Below are positions 1 to 9,105 of a stretch of DNA of 64,000 nucleotides, piece after piece. A program made the translations under genes and the position numbers. The notes beneath the pieces are model-generated. The model worked only from the letters and a program-made list of their open reading frames with translations. It was not told the origin of the DNA and made no database searches. Source of the DNA: Pseudophaeobacter profundi (GTDB lineage Bacteria > Pseudomonadota > Alphaproteobacteria > Rhodobacterales > Rhodobacteraceae); the NCBI RefSeq assembly GCF_029697505.1, contig NZ_JARJEF010000002.1, forward strand, positions 186,001 to 250,000, in the 5' to 3' direction. Every line of letters starts with the position of its first letter. Position 1 is the first letter of the stretch.

Positions 1-341
1 CGGATCCTAAAATCGTCACGCTCCGGATTGATGAAAGCCTGTACTTTGCCAATGCGCGGCGGATGGAAGACCTGATCCTGGATCGGGTTCATCGCGGTGG
101 TGGCGCGGTCAAACATCTGGTCCTGATGTGTTCAGCGGTGAATGAAATCGATCTCAGCGCGCTGGAGTCGCTGGAGGCGATCAACCATCAGCTGGCGGAT
201 ATGGGGGTGAGCTTGCACCTGTCAGAGGTCAAGGGGCCGGTGATGGATCGGTTGCAGCGCAGTCACTTTTTGCAGGACCTGACCGGAGAGGTGTTCTTGT
301 CACAAAACTGCGCGTATCAGAAACTGCGCGAGATGCTGTAA
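1..341 (+). CDS. SulP-family anion permease, C-terminal STAS domain (5' end outside window)
   Basis: The reading frame is already open at base 3, before the first ATG at 63, and ends at 341, so this is the last ~112 codons of a longer gene. The visible part reads as a STAS domain: an N-terminal strand with the RIDESLYFANAR motif typical of SulP sulfate/anion transporters, then a central VLMCSAVNEIDLSALE segment and a C-terminal LHLSEVKGPVMDRL segment. In SulP proteins this cytoplasmic domain follows the membrane transport core and regulates transport. Substrate (sulfate, bicarbonate or other anion) cannot be judged without the membrane part. No partner gene is visible downstream on the same strand. 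Confidence 0.85.
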   Translation, partial: DPKIVTLRIDESLYFANARRMEDLILDRVHRGGGAVKHLVLMCSAVNEIDLSALESLEAINHQLADMGVSLHLSEVKGPVMDRLQRSHFLQDLTGEVFLSQNCAYQKLREML

Positions 342-514
342 GACTGGGGATTTCTATGCAGGTGGTCGCTGCAGGGGTTCGGTATTTGTGCTAAGTAAAA
401 TCTCATAATCAGTATTATGGTAAATAAAGATGTTCCGTTCCGTCACACAGGATTGGCAGCATGTGTTTTGCGCGATAGCCTTTCTTGAATAAAACCAGGG
501 ACAAGGCGATTGAA

Positions 515-1282
515 ATGGATATCAAGGGCAGTTGTATTGTAGTGACCGGTGCCGCTCAGGGCATTGGCAAGGCGCTGGCGCAGAGGTTTGCCGTGCTTGG
601 CGCTGCGCATGTCATCTGCGCTGATATTGACCGCGACGGTGCCCAGGATGTAGCCGCACAGATCGGAGGCACCGCCTTTGTGGTGGATGTGAGAGATGAA
701 TCCAGCATCAAGGATCTGATCGAAACCGTAGAAGACACCATTGCGCCGATTGATCTATTCTGTTCCAACGCGGGCATCCTGACCATGGGTGGTTTTGAAG
801 TCGCCAATGAGGAATGGCAAAAGATATGGGATATCAATGTGATGTCTCATGTCTGGGCCGCACGTCATCTGGTGCCCCGGATGATCAAACGCGGTGGTGG
901 CCATATGTTGAACACTGCCTCGGCGGCGGGTTTGCTAAACCAGATTGGCGCTGCACCTTACGGCGTGACAAAACACGCTGCGGTTGGCTTTGCGGAATGG
1001 CTGGCCATCACCTATGGCGACCAGGGCTTGGGTGTTTCGGTTCTGTGCCCGCAGGCGGTGCGCTCGCAGATGACCAAGGGATTTGAAGAAAGCGTTGCCA
1101 GTGTCGATGGGATGCTCGAACCTGAAACCGTTGCGGATTTTTGTGTGGACGCGATTGAAAACAACGAGTTCCTGGTGCTTCCGCATCCACAGGTCAAAGA
1201 CTACATGCAGGCAAAAACGGCGAATTATGGCCGCTGGATCACCGGCATGCAGAAGCTGCGCGACCGATTTTCCGGCCGATAA
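515..1282 (+). CDS. SDR-family oxidoreductase
   Basis: A classical short-chain dehydrogenase/reductase of 255 residues. It has the N-terminal Rossmann motif TGAAQGIG, an NAG motif (SNAGIL) and the catalytic YGVTK (YxxxK) preceded by a Ser-containing strand (NTASAAG). The frame can be extended to a TTG at 485, but ATG 515 has an AGGGACAAGG Shine-Dalgarno-like sequence about 10 bases upstream and begins right at the usual SDR start, so I prefer it. It stops 4 bases from the end of the converging tesB gene. The substrate is unknown; an acyl-chain or alcohol role is possible given the neighbouring acyl-CoA operon. Confidence 0.85.
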   Translation: MDIKGSCIVVTGAAQGIGKALAQRFAVLGAAHVICADIDRDGAQDVAAQIGGTAFVVDVRDESSIKDLIETVEDTIAPIDLFCSNAGILTMGGFEVANEEWQKIWDINVMSHVWAARHLVPRMIKRGGGHMLNTASAAGLLNQIGAAPYGVTKHAAVGFAEWLAITYGDQGLGVSVLCPQAVRSQMTKGFEESVASVDGMLEPETVADFCVDAIENNEFLVLPHPQVKDYMQAKTANYGRWITGMQKLRDRFSGR

Positions 1283-1286
1283 GGCG

Positions 1287-2150
1287 TCAGCTGGTGATGG
1301 GCCGCATCAGGCCTTCCTGGGCAACGCTGGCCACCAATTTGCCATCCCGAGTGTAGATAGAGCCGCGGTTAAAGCCGCGGCCGCCACCGGCAAAGGGCGA
1401 ATCCATGGTGTAAAGATGCCATTCATCAAACTGCACCGGCGCGTGAAACCACATGGCATGATCCAGACTGGCCGTCATGGCTTCGGGTTTATGCCAAGTC
1501 AGCCCATGCGGCCGCAGCGCCGATCCCAGCAAGCCAAAATCTGACGCATAGGCCATCAGCACATGTTGCAACTGCGGCCCTGCCCCTTTGGCGGCCTCCA
1601 TTCTGATCCACATATGGTTGATATCACTGGTAATACCAGGATCAAGCGGATCCCGGGGTTCGATGTCACGAATTTCGAACGGCCGCTGGCGGATAAAGTC
1701 GGCGCGGTTTTCTTCGTCTATGCGATGGGCATGCTGCTGGTGCAATTCATCCCGCGACAACAGCCCCTCTGGTGGCGGGATATCGGGCATTTCATGCTGA
1801 TGTGCCCAGCCTTCTTCGACGCGATGAAAAGAGGCCGCGAGGTTCAGGATCTGACGACCATTCTGAATAGCCGTCACGCGACGCGTGGTGAAGCTGCCGC
1901 CATCCCTGGAGGGATCCACCTCATAGATCACCGGCTTGCTTGGATCGCCCGGACGGATGAAATAGCCGTGCAGTGAATGGCACAGCCGTTCTGGAACGCT
2001 GGCATAGGCCGCTGCCAGGGCCTGGGCAATGACCTGTCCGCCATAGATCCGCATTGGCGTTTCACCGCCAGACCCAATGCCGCGATAGAGATTTGTATCC
2101 AGCTCTTCCAGATCAAGCAGGTTGAGCAGAACAGTCCCGGCATCAGTCAT
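1287..2150 (-). CDS. tesB: Acyl-CoA thioesterase II
   Basis: A 287-residue double-hotdog thioesterase that hydrolyses acyl-CoA to free acid and CoA. Family hallmarks are the early YGGQVIAQAL motif, the HSLHGYFIRPGD segment and a C-terminal GSIYTRDGKLVASVAQEG end. The frame extends further upstream, but those residues are unlike any thioesterase. The ATG at 2150 gives the normal N-terminus (MTDAGTVLLN) with an AAAGAGA element ahead of it. It is the last gene of the minus-strand acyl-CoA operon, 44 bases after the serine hydrolase. The context suggests release of CoA from end products or dead-end acyl-CoAs. Confidence 0.9.
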   Translation of the reverse strand: MTDAGTVLLNLLDLEELDTNLYRGIGSGGETPMRIYGGQVIAQALAAAYASVPERLCHSLHGYFIRPGDPSKPVIYEVDPSRDGGSFTTRRVTAIQNGRQILNLAASFHRVEEGWAHQHEMPDIPPPEGLLSRDELHQQHAHRIDEENRADFIRQRPFEIRDIEPRDPLDPGITSDINHMWIRMEAAKGAGPQLQHVLMAYASDFGLLGSALRPHGLTWHKPEAMTASLDHAMWFHAPVQFDEWHLYTMDSPFAGGGRGFNRGSIYTRDGKLVASVAQEGLMRPITS

Positions 2151-2194
2151 TTGGCGTCTCTTTCTAAAGCGGATATTGGCGTTACCGCCACAGG

Positions 2195-3406
2195 TTAAGC
2201 GGTCAGTGCGCCGTGAACCAGTGCTTTCAGTTCTGCCCGCGCCGGATAAGAGCTGGAGGGCGCAAGCTGGGTAAAGAAAACAACTGACAGATCCTGCACG
2301 GGATCGACCCAAAAGAAGGTCGAGGCCATGCCGCCCCAGCTGAAATCCCCAACAGATCCGGGACAGCGCGCCCGCGCTGGATCAAGCACCACAGCCCCAC
2401 CCAGACCAAAGCCCATGCCGTCCATCGGCTGCTCCGCAAAGCTTTGCGGTCCCATCGAGGCAATATCACCCGGAAGGTGGTTTTTCATCATGAATTCAAT
2501 GGTTTTAGGCGACAGGATAAAGCCGTCCCTCGTCCGTCCCTTTTGGCGTAGCATCTCGGTAAAGCGCATATAATCGTCAATTGTGCCAACCAAACCGCCG
2601 CCGCCGGACATCATGTCTGCGGTTTCAAACGGAGAGCCCCCGTGCAGATCGGTGAGCCGTAGCCGCTCGACGCTGGGCTCGGCAGCATTCAGCGCCATGG
2701 CATCGCCAGACAGCGGCGTATAGAGAGAGGCAAACCGGTTGCCCGCCGTGCGTGGCACCCTGAAACCGGTCTCACCCATGCCAAGGGGCTCGAAAATCTC
2801 TGTGGCAAAGAAATCGCCCAGGCTCCGGCCCGAAACCACCTCAATCACCCGTCCAAGCACGTCAATTGAAACGGAATATTCCCATCGCGTGCCGGGTTGA
2901 AACGCCAAGGGATAGCTGGCCAGATGCGCGACCATCTTGCCCAGGTTTCCCTGGTTTGGCTTGAACATCAGCTGTTCGTGATCCATCGCCTGCGACAGAA
3001 TGCCGGGATTGAACGGATAGCTAAGACCAGAGGTATGGGTGAGCAATTCATGCAGGGTTGGTGTGCGGGCTGGCTCTGTCTGGTCAATCGACGTGGCACC
3101 AGGGATAAGCGCCTGCATCTCGGCAAATTCCGGGATGAAGTCCGACACTGGCGCATCCAGGTGAAACAGCCCCTTTTCCGCCAGGATCATCAGCGCAACA
3201 GAGGTCACTGGTTTGGTCATCGAATAGATCCGCGCCAGCGTATCGCGGGTGAAGTCGAGGTTCTCCTCGACATTGCGCCGACCAGCCGCATGAAAGTAGC
3301 GCTCGGTGCCCGCCTGTTTTATCAACAGGGCGCTGCCGGCATATTTTCTTTCATCTACATAGCGCTGCTGCCAAAGCCTAATGTTTTCCAGCCGGTTCTG
3401 ATCCAT
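2195..3406 (-). CDS. Serine hydrolase of the beta-lactamase/EstB family
   Basis: A 403-residue class C beta-lactamase-fold hydrolase. The catalytic SxxK is visible as SMTK at residues 62-65 (YSMTKPVTS), and the tyrosine motif is probably YSV near residue 177. No signal peptide is evident, so it is likely a cytoplasmic esterase rather than a secreted antibiotic-resistance enzyme. It lies between the enoyl-CoA hydratase and tesB in the same operon, which argues for a role in ester or thioester turnover. The substrate is not deducible from sequence alone. Confidence 0.85.
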   Translation of the reverse strand: MDQNRLENIRLWQQRYVDERKYAGSALLIKQAGTERYFHAAGRRNVEENLDFTRDTLARIYSMTKPVTSVALMILAEKGLFHLDAPVSDFIPEFAEMQALIPGATSIDQTEPARTPTLHELLTHTSGLSYPFNPGILSQAMDHEQLMFKPNQGNLGKMVAHLASYPLAFQPGTRWEYSVSIDVLGRVIEVVSGRSLGDFFATEIFEPLGMGETGFRVPRTAGNRFASLYTPLSGDAMALNAAEPSVERLRLTDLHGGSPFETADMMSGGGGLVGTIDDYMRFTEMLRQKGRTRDGFILSPKTIEFMMKNHLPGDIASMGPQSFAEQPMDGMGFGLGGAVVLDPARARCPGSVGDFSWGGMASTFFWVDPVQDLSVVFFTQLAPSSSYPARAELKALVHGALTA

Positions 3407-3456
3407 TGCCTACACCTTTCTATTTTCAACCGGGCGCGTTTGTCCGCGCCGTGCTG

Positions 3457-4221
3457 TTACCCGCGATCAATCATGCGCTGCATCGCCGCTTTGGTCTGGC
3501 TGTTGAACCAACCGCCCTCGGGCGTATTTCCACCAGCCTCTATCGCTGCCCTGATCCGCGCGATTGTGTCACCTCTTAGCTGTTGCTTGATGGAGGCATA
3601 GGCAATCGAGGGGAGTTCGGCGAGTTTGCGCGCCTCGGCGAGAGAATACCCCATCAGGTCTTCGCGATCTTCTGCGACAATGTCGATAAAGCCAAAGTTG
3701 CGCGCGGCAATTGGGCCAATTGGCTGCCCCGTGAGCATCAGGCGGCGCAGCGTGTCGGCGTCCAGCGTTGCCTTGGCGATTTCAAGCGGGCCAACCGGAA
3801 AATCGGCACCCACACGAACCTCTGCCAAGCCAAATGCGGATTTTGTCATGGCGACCCTGCGATCACTGGCCAGCACAAAGAACAACCCGCCCGCAATCGC
3901 AGCGCCGCCGACGCAGGCAACTACCGGTTTGGGACAGGCGTAAAGGGCCAGAAAGCCCTCGTTCAGGCCACGCACAATGGCGTGTTGTTGATGCAGGTCG
4001 AAATCCTGTGCCTCCTTCAGGTCAAGGCCTGCAGAAAACACCTTGAATGGGCTGGATATAATGATTGCGCGCACCGCATCATCAGCGCCAAGCTGGGTGA
4101 TCAATGTGCCAAATTCCATCAGGAATTCGGCGCTCAGCGCATTGACCGGGCCGCGCCCCAATTGCAGTTCAACAATCCCGTCACCGTGTTCACAGATACT
4201 AAGGGTGTCCTCTTCTGCCAT
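3457..4221 (-). CDS. Enoyl-CoA hydratase/isomerase family protein
   Basis: A 254-residue crotonase-fold protein. FSAGLDLKE is the CoA-binding/oxyanion-hole segment, and the second oxyanion-hole region is GGAAIAGG. The frame extends 40 codons upstream without similarity to the family; ATG 4221 (MAEEDTLSI) gives the usual length. It would hydrate or isomerise enoyl-CoA in beta-oxidation. The catalytic acid normally found in the second half of the active site is not obvious by eye, so an isomerase or other crotonase reaction is possible. It lies 50 bases upstream of the serine hydrolase gene; a gap of about 190 bases separates it from the kinase-like gene. Confidence 0.85.
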   Translation of the reverse strand: MAEEDTLSICEHGDGIVELQLGRGPVNALSAEFLMEFGTLITQLGADDAVRAIIISSPFKVFSAGLDLKEAQDFDLHQQHAIVRGLNEGFLALYACPKPVVACVGGAAIAGGLFFVLASDRRVAMTKSAFGLAEVRVGADFPVGPLEIAKATLDADTLRRLMLTGQPIGPIAARNFGFIDIVAEDREDLMGYSLAEARKLAELPSIAYASIKQQLRGDTIARIRAAIEAGGNTPEGGWFNSQTKAAMQRMIDRG

Positions 4222-4413
4222 TCCGGGCCTCCTTCGTTGGATAAAGGCCCGCGCTTGGCAAAGGCCCTTTGGGGACATATTGCACAGCCCAGGCCCAATC
4301 GGTCGAGGGCAAAGAGCTACGTAGAACCACGCATAAAACATCGTGGCACGCAGGGTTTAGCCAAAGAGTGTAAAGAAATTCGCCCCCGCAGAGAGGCGCA
4401 GCGAATCTTTGCC

Positions 4414-5448
4414 TCAGGCGTTTTTGTTAAGCGCGTCCAATCCGCTACGGGCAAAGCGAGAGACAAACCTGCCCAGCTTTATGGCGCGTTCCGGGTTGGA
4501 GGCATTGCCATCCACGGCACGTTTCAGCACGCCTTGCAAAATGGCGCCCATGCGGAAAAAGCTGAACGAGAGATAGAAGCCAAAACCGTCAATGCCGTCC
4601 AGCCCGCGCCGTTGACAATAGCTGTCAACAAAGGCTTGATCCGATGGCAGCCCAAGCGCGGCACGATCAATCCCCGCAAGGCCCCTGCCCTCGTCGCCTG
4701 GCGGCATTTGCCACTGCATGATCACCCCGGCCAGATCGGCATAGGGATGGCCAATTGTCGAAAGCTCCCAATCCAGCACTGCCCGGCAGTCCGCCCCATC
4801 TGCGGCAAAGATCATATTGTCGATCCGATAATCGCCATGCACCAACCCACGTTGACCATCATCCGCAGGCATCGCGCTTTCCAGCGCTGCGATCAGTTCG
4901 TTCATTTCGGCAATCACTTCGATTTCCGAGGCGCGGTATTGCTTGGTCCAGCGGCCCAGCTGGCGTTCAAAGTAATTGCCCGGAGGGCCAAAATCCGACA
5001 GGCCGACAGCCTTGATATCGACCTGATGCAAACAGGCCAGAACCCGGTTCATTTCTTGTATCACATCCCGGCGGGTCGCAGGGTCGAGATCCGGCATGGC
5101 CGGATTGGTGATATTGCGTCCAACCACATGATCCATCACATAAAAAGAGGATCCGATCACCGTGTCATCTTCGCAGAGCAAGTGCATTTTTGCGACGGGA
5201 ACCTCGGTATTGGAAAGCGCCTTTTGCACCCGGAATTCGCGGTCCACCGCATGGGCTGATTTCAGCAGCACGCCCGGTGGTTTGCGCCGCAGCACATAGT
5301 TGCCCGCCACAGTCTTCAGCAGGAAGGTTGGATTAGATTGCCCGGTTTCAAATTTCTGAACCTCAAAATCGCTGTCAAAGCCCGGCAAATGGTCGCGCAG
5401 ATAGGTGCCAACCGCCTCTTGGTCGAGGGTCTGGGTATTTTTGCTCAT
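4414..5448 (-). CDS. APH-like phosphotransferase (ACAD10 N-domain type)
   Basis: A 344-residue aminoglycoside-phosphotransferase-fold kinase. The Brenner motif HGDYRIDNM carries the catalytic Asp, and the Mg-binding Asp is in VLDWELSTIGHPYADLA. These match the subfamily encoded beside acyl-CoA dehydrogenases and fused to one in eukaryotic ACAD10/11. In that family the kinase phosphorylates 4-hydroxyacyl-CoAs so that a dehydrogenase partner can remove the group. Here it sits in one operon with two acyl-CoA dehydrogenases and a phosphatase-fold gene 12 bases upstream, so a 4-hydroxy-acid route is a reasonable inference. It is unlikely to be an antibiotic-resistance gene. Confidence 0.85.
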   Translation of the reverse strand: MSKNTQTLDQEAVGTYLRDHLPGFDSDFEVQKFETGQSNPTFLLKTVAGNYVLRRKPPGVLLKSAHAVDREFRVQKALSNTEVPVAKMHLLCEDDTVIGSSFYVMDHVVGRNITNPAMPDLDPATRRDVIQEMNRVLACLHQVDIKAVGLSDFGPPGNYFERQLGRWTKQYRASEIEVIAEMNELIAALESAMPADDGQRGLVHGDYRIDNMIFAADGADCRAVLDWELSTIGHPYADLAGVIMQWQMPPGDEGRGLAGIDRAALGLPSDQAFVDSYCQRRGLDGIDGFGFYLSFSFFRMGAILQGVLKRAVDGNASNPERAIKLGRFVSRFARSGLDALNKNA

Positions 5449-5460
5449 CCTCTGCTCCTG

Positions 5461-6111
5461 TCAGCTATAGGTCATAAGTGCGGCACGTTCGGTGTTATGA
5501 AAGTGCGGCACAGAATTGAATTCATGTAGAAAAAACTTCTCTTTCGAGAACACGAAACGGCTGGTTGAACTGTTTTTGATCTGCAAGTTCAGCGCAATCA
5601 TCTGATCATTGGGCAGTTGCAGGCTGGCTGCAACCAACCTGGCAATCACCCCGCCGGAACTGACCACCAGTACCCGTTTGGCCTGGGTCTCAACCGCGTG
5701 CTGGCGCGCTTGTTCGACGCGCTGGCAAAACCGGCTCCAGCTCTCTTGCGCCTGAGAAATGCCACCGTCCTGCCATTCTGCAAGGGTTTCACGCAGGGCG
5801 CGAAAGTGGGTTTTGCGATCGGTGATCACATCTCGCGGTGCCTCTCCGCCAAACCGGCTGTGCAGCAGATCGTGAAAATCATATTCGTTCCAGCCGGGAT
5901 GTTGTTCAAATCCTTGGTCAAAGCCCAGATCCGTGAGTGTCTGTTTCTGTCGTTCGAGGCTGCCGCTGATCATACGATCCGGCACCCAGTTCAGGGCGCG
6001 CAGGGTTTCCCCCAGAGCACGTGCTTGCTCTCGCCCCAGATCGCTCAGCCGGTCATAATTGTCGGCCCCAAACGAGGCCTGGCCATGACGCACAATCAGC
6101 AGCTCAGCCAT
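5461..6111 (-). CDS. Histidine phosphatase (phosphoglycerate-mutase-like) family protein
   Basis: A 216-residue histidine phosphatase. The catalytic RHG motif is at residues 8-10 (VRHGQASFG), and the second active-site block is VSSGGVIARLV, where the usual GH is replaced by GG. It is packed between the nitronate monooxygenase (2-base gap) and the APH-like kinase (12-base gap). The pairing of a kinase and a phosphatase-fold protein inside an acyl-CoA operon is suggestive, but the substrate is unknown. Confidence 0.85.
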   Translation of the reverse strand: MAELLIVRHGQASFGADNYDRLSDLGREQARALGETLRALNWVPDRMISGSLERQKQTLTDLGFDQGFEQHPGWNEYDFHDLLHSRFGGEAPRDVITDRKTHFRALRETLAEWQDGGISQAQESWSRFCQRVEQARQHAVETQAKRVLVVSSGGVIARLVAASLQLPNDQMIALNLQIKNSSTSRFVFSKEKFFLHEFNSVPHFHNTERAALMTYS

Positions 6112-6113
6112 CT

Positions 6114-7109
6114 TCAGGCACCAAATTCCTGCGCCAAGGCGCGGCCTGCGCGCTGGTATTCATCGGCGATGCGGTCGATCAGTTCCTGTGCAGAGCAGAT
6201 GGATTTGACGTCACCGATGCCCTGGCCTGATCCCCAGATTTCTTTCCAGGCTTTGGGTTTTGACGATCCGCTGCCAAAATTCATCGAAGAGGCATCCGCC
6301 TGAGGAAGATTGTCTGGATCCAGCCCCGCCTGGGTGACCGATTTTTTCAGGTAGTTACCCCAAACCCCTGTAAACAAAGACGAATAAACAATATCCTCGG
6401 CGCCGCTCTCAACGATCATCTGTTTGTAACCGGCCTGAGCGTTGGCCTCGTGGGTGGCAATAAAGGGGGAACCGGCATAGCCAAAATCTGCCCCAAGCGC
6501 GCGTGCCGCCAAAAGGGCCTCACCGCTGGCAATCGCGCCAGAGAGCGCCAGCGGCCCGTCGAACCAGCTGCGAATTTCACGGATCAAGGCAAAGGGAGAT
6601 TGCTCGCCCGCATGGCCCCCGGCACCGGCGGCAACCGCAATCAGACCATCGGCCCCTTTTTCAATCGCCTTTTTTGCAAAGGTATTGTTGATCACGTCAT
6701 GCAGCACGATGCCACCACAGGAATGCGCCGCCTCGTTGACTTCGGGGCGGGCCCCAAGCGAGGTAATCCAGATTGGCACCTTCCAACGGTTGCAGATCTC
6801 CAGGTCACGTTCCAGCCGCGCGTTGGAACGATGCACGATTTGATTGACCGCAAACGGCGCCGCCGGGCTATCGGGGTTTTCCTGGTTGTGACGATCCAGT
6901 GCCTCGGTGATCTGTTTCAGCCAGGCCTCCAGCAGGATTGGATCGCCCTCGCTTTCCCGGGCGTTGAGCGCCGGAAAGGAGCCAACGATCCCCGCCTTGC
7001 ACTGCGCGATCACCAGCTCTGGCACAGAGATGATAAACAACGGCGAGCCAATGAGCGGAAGGCGCAGCCCCTGCAGCGCAGCGGGCAGATGTGTTTGGTT
7101 TGAAGGCAC
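6114..7109 (-). CDS. Nitronate monooxygenase family flavoprotein
   Basis: A 331-residue TIM-barrel flavoprotein of the NMO/2-nitropropane dioxygenase family. Signatures include the N-terminal PLIGSPLFIISVPELVIAQ block, the GADGLIAVAAGAGGHAG flavin-phosphate region and the SGAIASGEALLAARALGAD block typical of FMN binding. Family members oxidise alkyl nitronates, and some act as enoyl reductases. In acyl-CoA operons of this class the true substrate is usually unknown. It is tightly packed with the downstream phosphatase gene (2 bases). Confidence 0.85.
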   Translation of the reverse strand: MPSNQTHLPAALQGLRLPLIGSPLFIISVPELVIAQCKAGIVGSFPALNARESEGDPILLEAWLKQITEALDRHNQENPDSPAAPFAVNQIVHRSNARLERDLEICNRWKVPIWITSLGARPEVNEAAHSCGGIVLHDVINNTFAKKAIEKGADGLIAVAAGAGGHAGEQSPFALIREIRSWFDGPLALSGAIASGEALLAARALGADFGYAGSPFIATHEANAQAGYKQMIVESGAEDIVYSSLFTGVWGNYLKKSVTQAGLDPDNLPQADASSMNFGSGSSKPKAWKEIWGSGQGIGDVKSICSAQELIDRIADEYQRAGRALAQEFGA

Positions 7110-7151
7110 GGTATATTTCCTTTATCAGTAACTTATTGCCCGAAGCTGTAT

Positions 7152-7970
7152 CTAATCGTCCAGCGCACCAGCAAAGATGTTTTGCCCGGACATGACATTG
7201 ATACCACCTGAAATGGGCACCACAGAGCCGGTCACATAGGCGCCGCCCTTGCCGCTCAGGAACAGGACAGATCCGGCAATATCTTCATAGCGACCAACCC
7301 GGCCCAGCGGCACATCCCGGCCGACTTTTTCGCGCTTTTCCTCATCCCCGGTGGCAAAGGCGGTCATGCGCGACACAAATGGCCCCGGTGCCAGGGCATT
7401 GACCGTGACATTCTTGTGCGCCAGTTCTTTGGCAAGGATTTTCGACAGATGGATCACCGCCGCCTTGGAGGTCGCGTAGCTATAGGCGCCATCGCCCATT
7501 GGAATTTCGCCCATGACAGACCCCACGTTTATGACGCGTGCCGGGTCGCCAGAGGAGCCGCTTTTGATCAACATTGGCAGCAATCGGCGCGTCAGGTCAA
7601 ACACCGCTGTCACATTCACTGCCATCACCTTTTCCCAGCCATCATAGGGGAAATCCTGCAACTCTGCGCCCCAGGTGACACCGGAGTTATTCATCAAGAT
7701 ATCAAGCTGTTCTGTGCGGGATTTGATCTCTGCCACCAGGGCTTCAATCCCCGCCTCAGAGCCAAGATCGCCACCAAAGCCTTCCGCGCTGCCAGGCGCG
7801 TCCAGCGCGTTCAGCTCCTCTGCCACGGCGGCGCAAGCCGCGCCCTTGCGCGAGGCAATCAACACCCGCGCGCCAGCCCGGACCATGGCCTCGGCGGCCA
7901 TGCGGCCGATACCGGTGGCCCCGCCTGTGATCAGCGCGGTCTTGCCGTTCAGTGTAAATAAATCCTGCAT
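7152..7970 (-). CDS. SDR-family oxidoreductase (acyl-CoA operon)
   Basis: A 272-residue SDR with the Rossmann motif TGGATGIG, the NNSG motif and the catalytic YSYATSK. The C-terminal block YVTGSVVPISGG resembles that of 3-oxoacyl reductases and 3-hydroxyacyl dehydrogenases. It follows the smaller acyl-CoA dehydrogenase by 11 bases, so it is most simply the hydroxyacyl dehydrogenase step of the pathway encoded by this operon. That function is inferred from context. Confidence 0.85.
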   Translation of the reverse strand: MQDLFTLNGKTALITGGATGIGRMAAEAMVRAGARVLIASRKGAACAAVAEELNALDAPGSAEGFGGDLGSEAGIEALVAEIKSRTEQLDILMNNSGVTWGAELQDFPYDGWEKVMAVNVTAVFDLTRRLLPMLIKSGSSGDPARVINVGSVMGEIPMGDGAYSYATSKAAVIHLSKILAKELAHKNVTVNALAPGPFVSRMTAFATGDEEKREKVGRDVPLGRVGRYEDIAGSVLFLSGKGGAYVTGSVVPISGGINVMSGQNIFAGALDD

Positions 7971-7981
7971 CTACGTCTCTC

Positions 7982-9100
7982 CTAAAAGCCGCGTAACTGC
8001 GCCACGATACCAGCATGATAGCCATAGTCACCCAGCCATTCCGCTGCCACCCGCGCGCGTTTCATGTAAAATCCCATATCAAAGGCATCCGTCATGCCAA
8101 TGCCGCCATGCATCTGCACGCCTTCCTGCACCGATTTTTGCGCCGTATCTGTTGCCCGCGCCTTGGCAACCGATACTGCAAGCCGCGCCGCTTTGGGGTC
8201 CTCATCCAGGATGCGGCCGGCGTTCAACACGGCCGATTGGGTCAGCTCTATCTCGCACCACAGATGTGCGGCGCGATGCTGAAGGGCCTGAAAACTGCCA
8301 ATGGTGGTGCCAAATTGTTTGCGTTCTTTCAGATAGCTAGAGGTCAGATCAAAGGCGGCCTGCGACAGGCCAACAGTTTCTGCGGCCAGCGCGGCCTGCC
8401 CGGCCTCCAGCGCCGGTTTCAGAAGGTCATACCCAGCCCCCGCAGCCCCAAGAAGCGCATCGCCTGCGACCTCGACCTCGTCAAATGTCAGATCTGCGGC
8501 ATCGCGGCTGTCGATCATTTCCAATGCGTCACGCTGCAATCCTTGGGTGGCAGTATTGGCAAAGTCGAACAAACAAGGCCCCTCTTCGCTCTCGGCGAGG
8601 AGCAAGATGCGGTCCGCGTCGCATCCATCTACGACAAAACGCCTTTTTCCGTTCAACGTATAGCCATTTCCGCGTTTCTGCGCCGTGAGTCGAATGCTGT
8701 CAGGGGCAAATTTTGCCGTCTCATCCAAGGCAAAGGCATAGGTCAGCCCGCCACTTGCAATCTTTTCCAGCTTTGCCCTGGTGGTGGCGTCGTCGAATTG
8801 GCGCAACAGGGTTGCGGCCATGACGGCGGTGCTCAGAAATGGGCTGACGGCCAGGGTGCGCCCCATTTCACGCGCCAGGACATGGGCGGCAGCATGGCCC
8901 ATATCAACGCCGCCGGCGGCTTCCGGGATCAAGACACCAGCCCAGCCTGCTGCGGCCATTTCCTGCCACAGCGCCGGATCTGATCGGGCGCCGCTGTCGC
9001 GCATCTGCCGTAGATGCGTCAGCGGTGCAGATTTATCCAAGAGAGAGCGAGCGGCCTCTGCCAAGAGGGTTTCTTCCTCTGTTTCAACGAGTTTTGCCAT
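7982..9100 (-). CDS. Acyl-CoA dehydrogenase, small-type subunit
   Basis: A 372-residue acyl-CoA dehydrogenase-fold flavoprotein. The C-terminal domain has the YLKERKQFGTTIGSFQALQH and VQMHGGIGMTDAFDMGFYMKR blocks typical of the family. The ATG at 9100 (MAKLVETEEE) is 5 bases after the stop of the larger dehydrogenase; the longer frame to 9199 overlaps that gene and is unlikely. Adjacent unequal acyl-CoA dehydrogenase pairs in bacteria are known to form heterotetramers with shared active sites, and this pair has that layout. Confidence 0.9.
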   Translation of the reverse strand: MAKLVETEEETLLAEAARSLLDKSAPLTHLRQMRDSGARSDPALWQEMAAAGWAGVLIPEAAGGVDMGHAAAHVLAREMGRTLAVSPFLSTAVMAATLLRQFDDATTRAKLEKIASGGLTYAFALDETAKFAPDSIRLTAQKRGNGYTLNGKRRFVVDGCDADRILLLAESEEGPCLFDFANTATQGLQRDALEMIDSRDAADLTFDEVEVAGDALLGAAGAGYDLLKPALEAGQAALAAETVGLSQAAFDLTSSYLKERKQFGTTIGSFQALQHRAAHLWCEIELTQSAVLNAGRILDEDPKAARLAVSVAKARATDTAQKSVQEGVQMHGGIGMTDAFDMGFYMKRARVAAEWLGDYGYHAGIVAQLRGF

Positions 9101-9105
9101 GGTTA

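Noticed and set aside
3583-5259. Plus-strand frame of 558 codons opposite the acyl-CoA operon
   Set aside because: It is antisense to clearly recognisable enzymes (enoyl-CoA hydratase, APH-like kinase) and has no domain; a long chance frame in GC-rich DNA.
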